Origin: Gracilaria domingensis
Lineage: Eukaryota; Rhodophyta; Florideophyceae; Gracilariales; Gracilariaceae
Assembly: GCA_022539475.1 (NCBI GenBank)
Contig: VCMS01000066.1
Location: 229,531 to 293,530 of the forward strand
DNA: 64,000 nt
Direction of reading: 5' to 3'
Positions within the stretch are counted from its first letter, which is position 1; each line of letters starts with the position of its first letter. Of this stretch, positions 40,601-51,300 are shown piece after piece. The notes beneath the pieces were generated by a model. It did not search any database. It was not told the DNA's origin and was given only the letters and a program-made list of their open reading frames with translations. The translations under genes and the position numbers were made by a program.

Positions 40601-41929
40601 TTCTAACAGAGGTATGTCGAAACTTGTTTGCAATGGCGGTGGCGAAGTTGCTCCATCTGCAGTGCTGTTGTGTGTGAAGCGGCTTAGGGATTGCGCAAAT
40701 TCCAGCCCACAGGATACTCCACACTTGATTGGCGATGTACAATACGGTTCTTTACTGAACGGTATTGTTCGCGCGATATCCGGTACGATTGGTGTTGTTG
40801 CGAATGCAGTTAAAGCTAGAACTGCCCTGTACAGGGCGTTTGTGATCTGCGGGCCACTTGCACAGACGACTGGATCCGAGGATGTTCTCGTTAGTTCACT
40901 TGGAGCGCGTTTCGGGCAACAGCATGTAAGCGGAACAGAGGGAATAATATCTGCTGATGCAATGCAAAGATGCTGTGTCTGCGCCCACACCGGCTCTCCA
41001 TGTGTGGATATTACCGTGGTATCAGTCAAAACTTTATTAGATCCTGTTCTCGTAATTCCAGCACTCAGGACTCAGAATCGCCTGAGTCGTGTTATTCAGT
41101 ACTCTCTCTTGAATGCAGAAGTTCAGAATGCGATGTTGCAGCCATTTGCTGGCCCCTATGTGCCTCATTCGCAAAAGCTCAACGAAGATTACGCTGCTTT
41201 CGCCTCCGTAGATTCTGCGTTGTGCCTTGTACATTCCTTGGCCGCATCTGGAAGTAGTGCTGGACTGATTGTTGATTCGGGTTGTATGGAAGCATTGGGA
41301 TCCATTTTGCGAATGTTAGAAAGTCGAGATGGGCAGAAGTTTCTATCTTTGGGAAATGATTTCGACATCGGAGCATCTGATGAAGGTGTGCAAGCTTCAA
41401 AGACAGAACAAGAAAAGGGTAATCCTGACTTTGATGAGATGACGGATACTTTCCTGGCTCAAAAGACCCACGAAAAGCCACGTTACAATCCTAGATCCAT
41501 TATTTCTACGTTAGTTGCTGTCAGGAAAACGGTTGCCGCTGTCGTCTGCTGCGGTGGGCCTACTATTTATGAAGGAACGGTGTCTGCCATAGGTGAAGGC
41601 TTGAACTTGTATCTGGGGCTTTTGAAGACAAATCGAATAGCAACGAAGGATCATTTGGAGCTCCAGGTCTCTTTCTACTTGGATTACCAGACGGAGACGA
41701 CAACTCTTGCGTCGCATCCGATTCAGCAAAGCTTTGCTTCTGGGGGAACGTATTTGTTGTTCGACTGTGGGACATTCGCTGTGCATCTTCGGAACCCGTG
41801 AAGTGTTTTAGCTTGCTCTTCTGTGCCGTGTGCGGGTTTGTTCCGCCTCGCGATGGTGTCCCGTGCCCGTGTGGTTTGAGCGCGACTGGCATGGGGGTTG
41901 CGACCATCATCTGTGACTTGTAGCCCTCG
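37627..41929 (+). pseudogene. Large gene of unknown function, cut by RT-A and full of frameshifts
   Basis: A long plus-strand reading path in pieces: an exon end VVTPDEDEAVGTFLR (to 37672), a 44-nt intron (GTAAGT...TCGCAG, 37673-37716), then DVSPWIEKRGG onward. The frame must change near 37846, 38482, 38610, 38739, 39367, 39735 and 41785, and a TGA interrupts at 40206. Four of the changes lie at T3-T4 runs and would vanish with one more T. The joined product would be about 1400 aa, mostly helical and Ala/Leu/Ser-rich. It has a CCVC..C cluster near 40975 and ends in a Cys-rich knuckle (CAVCGFVPPRDGVPCPCG). I recognise no family. Its 5' part is missing: RT-A's LTR ends inside the first visible exon. 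It is either a decaying pseudogene or a gene with homopolymer errors in the assembly. Confidence 0.5.
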
Positions 41930-42053
41930 CAGAGTCAGGAAAGCCGTCAAGATATAGAGCACGAAACGGGATATATCTGACGTAAGAAATGATGAACTCG
42001 AGAAACAGTTTTAGAACAACAAGAAACTCAGACATATCTTTATCTACAAAACG
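41930..42053. other. Short convergent spacer
   Basis: About 120 bp between the ends of two convergent gene remnants; nothing recognisable. Confidence 0.4.
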
Positions 42054-42720
42054 CTACTGCTTCTCATTCCCTCCGTGGCCTGCTGCTTTCATTATATCAT
42101 CCTGCATAGTAAAGGTAAATGCTTTGAGGCTTTCGTATTGCCCTCCAGCAATTGCAACATATTCTGGATCGAAAGATCCTTTCAATGCGTCTTGTTACTT
42201 TTGTTGTGCTCGCTCTAAATTCATAAAGACATTCATGGAAGACGTGACACGCTGCAAACCAGTTTCAAAGGACTCAGTTTGATTCATATTCTTAGAAGAG
42301 TGAGCTTCACCTCGGCATCTTCTAGTCTCTTCGCGTTCCTCCTTATGCATATCTACTTTCTCTCTGTAGCTCGATGCAAACATATTCATTGACGACTGTA
42401 ATCCAGTTATGGCATCCTCCAATACTCCATCACTGCTACCGCGAGCAGATTTCGTTCGCTTTGAAGCAATTGAAGGCTCCCCACCATTTGAGTGTCTGCG
42501 TCGCTTTCCACGAAAGAAATGCAATTCTCTGTTAATCCCCAGACTACCGCTAGCATTTTCAGGGAGCTGCCGAGATAACAACTGGCCAATAATCTTACCA
42601 ACGTCTTCATAATCCAAGCGAAAGACACAGTACGTGAGAAAAGCCCGCCTTCCTACTGCAAAAAGAGCCTTTGTCGTTGGTGTTTTGTGACAGATATCAA
42701 TGAACGGAAGTTTACCATTG
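42054..42720 (-). pseudogene. C-terminal gene fragment interrupted by RT-B
   Basis: Reads from the RT-B LTR edge leftward: FIDICHKTPTTKALFAVGRRAFLTYC, a basic nuclear-signal-like patch (RGKRRRHSNGG), a helical part with repeated SSMN(M/V)F words, then TAA at 42195. The frame continues unshifted for 46 codons (QDALKGSFDPEYVAIAGGQ...) to a TAG at 42054. The upstream 27 codons of the open frame are LTR sequence, so the true N-terminus was cut off by the RT-B insertion at 42721. Function unknown. The pattern (charged linker plus helices) suits a DNA-binding accessory protein of a transposon, but that is a guess. Confidence 0.5.
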
Positions 42721-42874
42721 TGTGGAGGCGGATGCAGGGGAGTGTCCCGCCACCCCAGGGACACTCCCGAACAATTTTTTTCTATATCTCCGACACCTTC
42801 CACCCCTGGACTGCGCCGTCACTCCCGCCGTCTGCGCCCACCGCTGCGCGCCGTGCGCTGCGACGCGGCGGCAA

Positions 42875-43060
42875 GGATGATGAGGTTTCGCGCCGCGCGC
42901 CGCGGCGCGCCCCCGACGGAGATGAAGAAGTCGCGCGCCGCTCGCTGCGGCGCGCCTGAAGAGGAGGATGATGAGGTTTCGCGCCGCGCGCCGCGGCGCG
43001 CCCCCGACGGAGATGAAGAAGTCGCGCGCCGCTCGCTGCGGCGCGCCTGAAGAGGAGGAT
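42875..43060. repeat. 91-bp tandem repeat inside RT-B LTR
   Basis: GGATGATGAGGTTTCGCGCC starts at 42875 and 42966, and a third, diverging start lies at 43057: steps of 91 bp. Rich in GCGCGCC. The same array occurs in the 3' LTR (about 52164-52349). Confidence 0.85.
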
Positions 43061-43355
43061 AATGAGGTTGCGCGTCGCGCGCCGCTGGCTGCGGCGCGCC
43101 CGCCGCTAAACAGTCTTTGGAAGCTCGCGCCCCGCACGTTGCGGCGCGCCAGCTGCAGGGTAGGAAAAGGAACGTGCGCGCAGCACCTGACGCTGGAGGA
43201 CAGTGAGTGGAGCGCTCTCTTCGAGGAAGCTCAGAAAGTTGTGGCGCGCTCTGTCGCGCGCGTCGCAACACATACGACCAGGGGATACAAATCAATTTAA
43301 TCGAGAAGCAGGAGTTCTATGACAAAGAGGCAATCGAAGATACGAGAAATGGATA

Positions 43356-43766
43356 TCAATCAGAGGACAACAAAGCTTTCACAGCGTCATGAACGAGATG
43401 AAGCGCGCGTGCGCGGGAGGGAGAGCGTAGCACCATCATGGAAAGCGCCAACCCAACACCAATCCCGCGCACGAACAGTACTGGGAGCTCGTTAAGATTG
43501 TCTTTGAGCTCATCCATCGATATTCCACGCTTGAAGAGGAAGTCATATAGAGCCTCCTCGCAGGCGAAAAGTTGCGCTTCGGTACGTTCTTCGGTGGCAA
43601 CATCGTCTTCGTTCGCAAATGCGGCGTCCTCCTCGAGCTGAATGGTGTCCGCAGTAACTTCTTTTGCTTCGCTCTCGATCAGGACGGTTGATTTGGCACG
43701 CGGAACATCGGAATGGTCGGTATCGTCGTCGGTCATAGTAGCAATAACTTCGTTTGGAGTTGACAT
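43356..43766 (-). CDS. Antisense ORF in RT-B 5' LTR, acidic 136-aa protein
   Basis: 136 aa starting MSTPNEVIATMTDDDTDHSD. The first 75 residues are strongly acidic. The second half looks helical (ALYDFLFKRGISMDELKDNL, then GVGLALSMMVL). The copy in the 3' LTR (52645-53055) keeps the frame open and differs by one residue. It runs against the element's own transcription. Unknown family. Conservation between the two LTRs alone proves little because they are nearly identical DNA, so coding status needs other copies. Confidence 0.4.
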   Translation of the reverse strand: MSTPNEVIATMTDDDTDHSDVPRAKSTVLIESEAKEVTADTIQLEEDAAFANEDDVATEERTEAQLFACEEALYDFLFKRGISMDELKDNLNELPVLFVRGIGVGLALSMMVLRSPSRARALHLVHDAVKALLSSD

Positions 43767-44937
43767 CGTTCAAAAGATGGACACCTGAAAGGCGGTGGTA
43801 AGATAGGGGAAGCATGGCAGACCTGAGAGGCACCGAAGGGTAACTATAATATCGAATATACCGCCATGATAACTGGTCACGCACGCACAATCGTGATAGT
43901 GCCACGATGGCACGACATGGAAGGTGGATGTCATCCGGAGGACTAGTTGAAAACCTAAATAGCCAGAAGAAATCTGGCCAACCACCGACCTACATAACGA
44001 AGAACCGTACGTTGACATTATTACCTATTATGGACATGGTGAGCAATATTAAGTTGTTTGTCACAAGACGACAATCGGCGCACCGTATCACCAACAGCCA
44101 ATGAACAGGAGACATAACGAAGAACCGTACAACGGTATCACAACCAAGTATATGACCTGGTGAGCCGTTCTGAATGCCTTGGTGAAAGATGATATTAGGT
44201 GTTCGCTTGCGGTGACCATGCATTATCACAATTGTAGATATAAACCCCCGAGTTCGAGCGCTCGCTGCAAACTCAACTCGGGCAGACCACTTCCCCTCTG
44301 GACGACTTCCCCCATCCTTGCCTCTCTCGCCTTTCTTCCTCCCCTTCCGTCGTCGCCAACCTTCTTTCCTTTGGCACTCCCACCTTCCCTCAGCGCAGTC
44401 TGCGCCTCCCTGCCACCAACCTTTCCCCCTACATTTCCTTATTCCCGGCGGCCCGGTCTCCCGCCGTTCCCTACACAGTCGCCTTGTGCTGCCCTCCATT
44501 AGGCTCGTCCGCACATTGCGATCATATCTACATCCCCGTTTTCTCGGACGGACGTGGGCAGTGTTACGCATTGCACTGGTTCCATTCCTGTCGCCACCTC
44601 GCCTGGTTGTTAGGTTTGTGGTGGTATCGACGACAGAATCGAACGCCTTAGCCCTGCCCATTCTACTGTTCCGCCGACAGCCTTGGTTTTTTGGTCTGTT
44701 GGCGCTGCATTCTGTCGTTGTGTTGGCATTCCGCATCGAACGCCGAACCACACTCTCGTTTAATTGCTCTCCCCGCTTCCCGTTAGCGGAGAGTTTCTAC
44801 TATCTTGGGGTTATCTTGTCTGCTCCTGCAGGCATCTGAGCTACGTTAACTTGTCGCCTCTTTTGGGCTGGTACTCTCGAGCATTTATTGTGTCGCTCTC
44901 CTTGGGTTTGTCACCACCCGCGCTGTTTCCCCCAAAA

Positions 44938-47900
44938 ATGGCGTCCACATGGTACTCTCGAGGAGGGCCTGGTTTTCCTGAGTCTGGTGTGATTTCCTTC
45001 GATGGTTCTGCCGTCGACGTAAGGAAGTTTCTGTTTTACTTTGAGAATGTCGCTACCCCCAACGAAGAGGATAGTGTTCGAGCTATGAAGTTGCTCGGCT
45101 ATCTTGAGGGGAAAGCGTTTGACTTCTACTATGACAACTATGCTGTTGATGGCTCTCTTTCGATTGAAGCGAAGGACTATCAGAAGGTGAAGTTTGCTTT
45201 GATCGAACGTTTCGGTGCAATCGAGGAACCGGCGGAAAAGATTCGTCGGGCAGTTTCGGCGCGTTTAGATTATGTCGATCTGCTAGGGTCCCTGAAGAAG
45301 ATGGACTCTTTCTTCGATCAGGCTGGTTTTAACTCGAAAGCTAAGTTCGGGTTACTACGAAACGCTGTCATGGAGTTTGCAGATCTTGCGCAGTTTGTCA
45401 TATTCCGTGGAGCAGATGACTATGAATCCTTGAAGGTCCTCGTTAAGGACTTTGTTGGCGGAAAGAAAGCTCTCGGGTCGTATGGTACCCTTAACGCTTT
45501 CCCACCGGCAAAGCACATTCTTCAACGTGCTAAGGAGCCCGCTCGTCCAAGTCCGCTGGAGTCGAAAGTGGATCAGTTGGCTGACCAGATGGCACAGTTG
45601 CACCTCCTAGTGAAGAAGACTCAGAGTGCTGCGACTGCCACCGGACGTCAGGATACGGAAAAAGTCTGTTCGTATTGCAGCCAACCCGGTCACTTTGCGG
45701 CACGTTGTGAGCTTAATCCACATCGAGGCACTCGATGTGGTAATTGTGGCAAGTTAGGTCACTCTACAGCTACGTGCTGGAGGAAGAATAACACCGATGT
45801 TGTGCGAAAAGTTGCATTTGAAGGTGTGAAATCCGAATCAGAGAGAGAGAGGTTGCTGAGTGAGAAACGAGGTTCCCAGAACACAGGCGAGAACCAAGTC
45901 TCAGTTGTGATTGCTGACCCTTCAGATGATGAAGATCCCGTTACAACCGCAAAAAGAGACGCGGAAGGGGAGCCTCTGCCCAAGCAACCGCGAACTGGCC
46001 CTCTCTCAGGGATTTCACCCGTGATGTTCCCCGAATCCCATACCACCAGGACTGCCTCTCAGCAAGCCAAAAACCCTCTCAAGAAGTCGACAAGACCTAG
46101 GAAGGGCACTGGGAAGAAGTCTAAGGGGAAGTCCCGGAGAGTGAAGATCCAAGAACACGTTGGGAAATATAACATTTACGAAGAATTGGCGAGAGCCCCT
46201 TCTGGCATCACTTTCGGTCAACTAGTCCGCGGTGATGCGGACGAGGCCAAGAAAGACATTCGGCGCATTCTTTCCGGAGGTTTTTCGTCAAGGCGTGTCA
46301 GTTACGCTCATACTCATTCACTCCCTCAAACTCTCAAAGTGGTGAATGTTACTGTCTATGGCTCTAGTTCCCAGGCGTTGCTGGACTCCGGTGCTATCCC
46401 CAATCTTATGTCTATTGCGTTATGCAAGCGGTTATCGTTGGAGATGAAACCGTCGAGTAGGAGGATTGTCGTTGCAGACGGGACCAAATCCTTAGTTCGC
46501 GGAAGCCTGCACGATGTTTCCCTCGAGTTTGGTTCTCTCCGTGTCCCGTTGGATTTCCTGGTCGTTGAGAAGCCTCCCTTCAATGTGATTGTTGGCTGTC
46601 CTGCTCTTGAGTCACTCCAAGCCTGCTTGGACCTGGGTACTCAGCAAGTTTCTATGCAATTTGACGGCGCATCTGTTGTTTTGCCTCTCGATTACCATCG
46701 CCCTGGTGTAGTGTTCGACGAAGAGAATGAACACACCGACAGTGAGGATTTCACTTCCGCTTCAGAGTCGTTCTTCTCTGATAGTTCAGAGAGCGACGAC
46801 GAAGGATACGCGATCGCTTTCTCGAAGGGCAAAGTTGACACGTCAGTATATGCTTTGAATACTATGAATGAAGAACAAAACTCCTTACAACCACCCGAAG
46901 AGGAATCCGCGAACGAACTGGAGAATATTGGTGCTACGAGTCTCAGTCAGGAAAGCCCCTCCCCTGCTGATCCTCAGGATTTGGAGGAAGGTATGAGACA
47001 ATTGAATGTGAATGATGTTGAACCGGAACTTTCTATTGCTACTCCTCACGCCACTGGGGAAGCAAATAGAGAATTTGAGAACGATGAAGAATCGGAGGAA
47101 AGCGCAGACGACAACGACTCCGAAGGTTCTCCATCGGATGGAGGACACGAACGCGATCTCGTTGTCCCAGTCAGGGATGACGTTGTTCTTCTACGAGCCG
47201 AAGATGTGAGACGACAGCCTGATTATCTTATCTTTCGAGTCTACCGTCGTTACCCTCAGCCACCGGATAGAGAACAACTTCATCCACACTCCTCTGAACT
47301 TCCGTACGGAGAAATGGGTGTCCTAGAGCTGGACAACAGTTCCGAACCAATAGTCCGTTTCGGAGTAGGCTGGCCTATACCTGCACCGGCTGATGAAGAA
47401 CCCCTCGCGGTTCCATCGCAAAGCGAAGCCCATGAAGACCATGTGATGGTTATAAGTCTTGACAACAGTAACGATGAGGCCGATAACCAGCTGAGCGGTT
47501 TAGCTGAGCCGAATGACGATCAACGCCGATCGGTCTATCACACCCCGAATCCCTCGTCTTTTCAGAGTTCCACGACAGACACTAGCCTTCAACCACCTGA
47601 TCCTCCCCTTTCGTCATTTGAAAATAATGGAGAAGGTGAAGAGAGGAACTCTGGAAGGGACGACGAAGAAGATGAAGATTGTGTAGAAGTAGAAGAGGAA
47701 GTGGTGAATAATGGAAATGAAGATGATCATGAAGAAGATGAAGATGGTTCCTCACCAGAAGAAGTCGAGCTGTCTGGTACCCCTCTCTACCGCGACCCTG
47801 TCCTCACCATCCCGATTACGGACGAGGTCACTTTGCTACCACCTGAAGAAGGGGAACTTATCAGCGACTTTCTTTTGGTTCGTGTCCAGATTCGGTACCC

Positions 47901-48375
47901 TGTACCCACTCCAGCGCACCCCCCTCACTTCGGCATGCACAACATGCCTTTCGGTCGTACCGGGCTACTGGAGGAGGATGACGACGGCTGCTACGTGATT
48001 GCTTTCGAGGAAGAGCTTCCTCAAGAAGAGTTGTCGACGCAGGTCCCCCCACCACCTGTTAGAGAGTTGGAAGATCAACCCGACCCCTCGCAAACAGAGC
48101 CGCGTACCACTGGCTCTGGTGAAGGACACTCTACTTCACGTGATAGTGAGCCGGAGGTTGCGTGTCCCGCTCCTGAGATCAAATACTCCCTGCTAGATCC
48201 GGTCGCGATTGATGGCAAAGGTCGTATACTGGATCGAAGAGATTACCCTGCTGACACGAGTCACGAAGAAGTCATCCTCAAAAGGCTTTCACACTTGCCC
48301 AGCAGGGAGCAACAGGAACTACTTCGTGTTTTACTTGACCTTGGTGTGGTCGCCTGGTCTTTGTATGATCTTTGA
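44938..48375 (+). CDS. gag: RT-B Gag-protease with duplicated domain
   Basis: About 1145 aa from MASTWYSRGG (the open frame upstream is leader). Capsid-like helices occupy about 20-170. Two CCHC knuckles follow: CSYCSQPGHFAARC (about 243) and CGNCGKLGHSTATC (about 265). Then comes a basic stretch and an aspartic protease with LLDSGAIPNLMS (about 483) and FNVIVGCPAL. After an acidic low-complexity region come two copies of an 80-aa domain: RDLVVPVRDDVVLLRAEDV...YRRYPQPP (about 738-820) and RDPVLTIPITDEVTLLPPEEG...QIRYPVPT (about 950-1030). The ORF ends LYDL TGA; the frame then continues unchanged as PADVPVMHEF into pol. Gag, protease and pol may therefore be one polyprotein joined by readthrough, or the TGA is a mutation. 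Confidence 0.85.
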   Translation: MASTWYSRGGPGFPESGVISFDGSAVDVRKFLFYFENVATPNEEDSVRAMKLLGYLEGKAFDFYYDNYAVDGSLSIEAKDYQKVKFALIERFGAIEEPAEKIRRAVSARLDYVDLLGSLKKMDSFFDQAGFNSKAKFGLLRNAVMEFADLAQFVIFRGADDYESLKVLVKDFVGGKKALGSYGTLNAFPPAKHILQRAKEPARPSPLESKVDQLADQMAQLHLLVKKTQSAATATGRQDTEKVCSYCSQPGHFAARCELNPHRGTRCGNCGKLGHSTATCWRKNNTDVVRKVAFEGVKSESERERLLSEKRGSQNTGENQVSVVIADPSDDEDPVTTAKRDAEGEPLPKQPRTGPLSGISPVMFPESHTTRTASQQAKNPLKKSTRPRKGTGKKSKGKSRRVKIQEHVGKYNIYEELARAPSGITFGQLVRGDADEAKKDIRRILSGGFSSRRVSYAHTHSLPQTLKVVNVTVYGSSSQALLDSGAIPNLMSIALCKRLSLEMKPSSRRIVVADGTKSLVRGSLHDVSLEFGSLRVPLDFLVVEKPPFNVIVGCPALESLQACLDLGTQQVSMQFDGASVVLPLDYHRPGVVFDEENEHTDSEDFTSASESFFSDSSESDDEGYAIAFSKGKVDTSVYALNTMNEEQNSLQPPEEESANELENIGATSLSQESPSPADPQDLEEGMRQLNVNDVEPELSIATPHATGEANREFENDEESEESADDNDSEGSPSDGGHERDLVVPVRDDVVLLRAEDVRRQPDYLIFRVYRRYPQPPDREQLHPHSSELPYGEMGVLELDNSSEPIVRFGVGWPIPAPADEEPLAVPSQSEAHEDHVMVISLDNSNDEADNQLSGLAEPNDDQRRSVYHTPNPSSFQSSTTDTSLQPPDPPLSSFENNGEGEERNSGRDDEEDEDCVEVEEEVVNNGNEDDHEEDEDGSSPEEVELSGTPLYRDPVLTIPITDEVTLLPPEEGELISDFLLVRVQIRYPVPTPAHPPHFGMHNMPFGRTGLLEEDDDGCYVIAFEEELPQEELSTQVPPPPVRELEDQPDPSQTEPRTTGSGEGHSTSRDSEPEVACPAPEIKYSLLDPVAIDGKGRILDRRDYPADTSHEEVILKRLSHLPSREQQELLRVLLDLGVVAWSLYDL

Positions 48376-48393
48376 CCTGCAGATGTACCAGTC

Positions 48394-51300
48394 ATGCATG
48401 AGTTCTCACTGACGACCCAGACTCCGATACACTCAAGAGTTCGTAGGCTTCCGCCGCGACATGACGAAGTCGTCAAGAAGGAACTCGGTAAAATGCTTGA
48501 CGCTGGGATAATCAAACCTTGTACATCGCCATGGTCCTTTCCGATCGTCATTGCGACCAAAAAGGATGGCAAGCCAAGGTTCTGTGTAGACTACCGAGCT
48601 CTGAACCGAGTTATGAAAGCGGGCAGATGGCCCTTACCTCATATTGAACAAATCTTTGATGACTTGGGCGGCTGTTCGTTCTTCACTACGCTTGACCTCT
48701 TCTCCGGATACTGGCAGATCAGAATGTCACCTCGGTGTAAGGAGATGACCACCTTCGTTTGCCGTCAAGGAACCTATCAGTTTGAGGTCATGCCCTTCGG
48801 CTTGATGAACGCCCCCTCAACATTCCAAAGAATGATGGACTCTATCCTCAACAAGTATCCGTTTGTAAGGGTCTATCTGGACGACGTGGTCATCTATTCA
48901 AAAACCTTAGAGGATCACGTCGAGCACATCAAGTTAGTACTAAGGACAATTGCCTCCCATGGGTTGAAGCTGAAGATCTCTAAGTGCGACTTTGCCCATC
49001 CCAAGATTGAACTGCTCGGACATGTTGTCGACCAGAGCGGAGTTGCAGTGGACGTGAAGAAAATAGAGGCCATCAAGGCGGCTCCGATCCCTAAGACAAC
49101 CACTGAACTGAGGAGCTTTCTTGGGCTTGCTGGCTATTACCGCCGGTTTATCAAGCACTTTGCCAAAACTTCGGCAGTTCTCTATGCAGGAACGTCCGGA
49201 AATCGGAAACTAGTGTTCAACAATGAGATGGTTGAAGCCTTCAAAGACCTGAAGGAGAAGCTAACCAGTCCTCCAGTGTTGGCCTTTCCCGACTTCGAAA
49301 ATCCGTTTCGGGTCGAAACCGATGCTTCTTCATTTGCGTTGGGCGCCGTTCTCGCTCAGAAGAAATCTGATGGCATGTTTCACCCAATTCAGTATGCCAG
49401 CCGGACTATGACTGCAGCTGAAAGGAACTACGCGGTCTGTGAGCAGGAGGCGCTTGCTGTCATCTTCGCGTTCAAGAAATTTCGGCTATACCTTCTTGGA
49501 TCAAAGCCATTTCAATTGATTACAGACCATCAGGCGCTGAAGTATGCGTTTCAGAAGAAGGATGTACATGGGCGATTGGCCAGGTGGCTCGATTTCCTAG
49601 CTGAATACGAGTTCGAGGTTGTGTACCGCTCAGGGGATAAGAATTGCGCTGCTGATTATCTTTCGCGCTACTCCACAGTAAGGGGGCATCATGCTCCAGA
49701 GGTGGCGACTACTGTTTCTTCCCCTACATGTGAAGCTTTTTCAGGCCTCGAACCTTATTATGCAAATATTGGTCGATATCTGAGCGCCCTTCCGGTCGAT
49801 GAGCCCAACTCGAGCCTCAGAGGGGCGATCAAAAGGAATTCTAAGAAGTTTATGGTATGGAATGGGCAGTTGTATCGTAGAATGGGGTCCGGGTTACGAC
49901 TCCTTCCTAACGTCAATGAAAGGCGTAAACTCTTGAAAACATTTCATGACGATGTGGGACACTGGGATGTCAGGGCGACCAGAAGGCACGTCATCGATCG
50001 ATTCTGGTGGCCCAATATTCACTCTGATGTCACAACCTACGTCAAGAGTTGTGATGGCTGCCAGTTCATGGGATCTTTTCTTGCTTACCGAGCGGGGCAA
50101 CGAGCCCAGCTGACGGATATCTTCCACACGTTTTCAATTGATTTCGCTGGACCCCTCAGGGTGACGAGGAACGGAAACCGATTCTTGCTCATTGGGGTCG
50201 AGCACCTCACGGGATGGCCGATCGCAGTGGCAACTCGAACATCTACTGCAGTCGACGTAGTCAACTTTATTAGAAGGGAGATCGTCACACCCTTCGGCTA
50301 TCCCCGCACGATTGTCTCCGATAACGCTACCTCCTTTCTCGCGTCAAGTGTCCAAGCTTATCTAATGCGTCATGATATCACTCTCAAACCGGTGCTCGCA
50401 TACGCACCTATGTCTAATGGACGCGCAGAAAGAATGGTAGGGACGATCAAGAGGGCGATCGCGAAAACGATTCATGATCAGAACTCTGATTGGGATGAAA
50501 TACTCCCGGAGGTTCTCTATGGTTATCGCACTCGACAAATGGCCGAAGGATATTCTCCATTTCAGCTCATGTATGGAGTACGGCCCCGAATGCATCCATC
50601 AGATCCTGCTTCCCTGATAGCCACGCCGTCACTTGATCATCGTGAGGTGGAACTACAAGCCTCCACTCTTGGGAGGGCCACAAGGGTATTGCAGCAGCCT
50701 CGCCGTCAAGACGATGAGCGCCGTGGACATCGGTTCGCTGTTGGGGACCAGGTACTGGTAATGCGTGGTGAAGCCCTTAATCTTTCGGTGAAATGGCCAT
50801 CATTCAAATCAAAATTTTATGGACCATGCCGCGTCGTTCGGGCCAATCATCCTCGGTACATATTGGTTTCTCCACACCGACGTATGTCGAGAAGGGGCAT
50901 TCATGCGAGACGCTTAAGACCTTACCGTCCTAGACCAAGGCATATGATCCCGAGAACAGTACGATATGAAAGAAATAATCAGCCCGAAGCGGCATGCCCG
51001 GTCGTGGTACAAGGAGGACCAAATCCAACCAGACCCCCTGCTGACTATCTGAGGATAATTGTGGCTGGATGGAGACTTTCTGAATGGCTTTCCCCTGTCA
51101 GCACGAGTACAAACGATCTACAGAAGGTGGCATGGAACCTATTACATGTTTACCTTGGGACTTTCAAACGACATGGACCCTACATAACCGAGGGTCTTCT
51201 TACTAAGCTGGTCTCATTGACAGGAAGGGTGAACCCTTTCATTATACCGCTTGTGGGTCAGCAGTTTGTCTTTTACTACTATCACTTTGCGGTGGCTCGC

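Larger units (their letters stand above)
42721..44715 (+). repeat. RT-B 5' LTR
   Basis: Begins TGTGGAGGCGGATGC. Contains a GC-rich block with a 91-bp tandem repeat, an antisense 136-aa ORF, and two copies of ACATAACGAAGAACCGTAC (about 43993 and 44112). The right edge is set only by where matching with the 3' LTR ends; no clear primer-binding site was found after it. Confidence 0.8.

Noticed and set aside
42700-43300. Several Arg/Ala-rich ORFs of about 110-158 aa in the RT-B LTR
   Set aside because: They come from the GCGCGCC-rich 91-bp repeat and appear in nearly every frame on both strands.
44716-44780. Primer-binding site for RT-B (TGGCATTCCGCATCGAACG)
   Set aside because: It begins with TGG but lies at an uncertain LTR edge, and its complement does not fit the spacing of a tRNA 3' end.
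44318-44839. 173-aa plus-strand ORF at the end of the RT-B 5' LTR as a leader protein
   Set aside because: Its composition follows a CT-rich stretch; it ends before gag and its counterpart in the 3' LTR is cut. No motif supports it.
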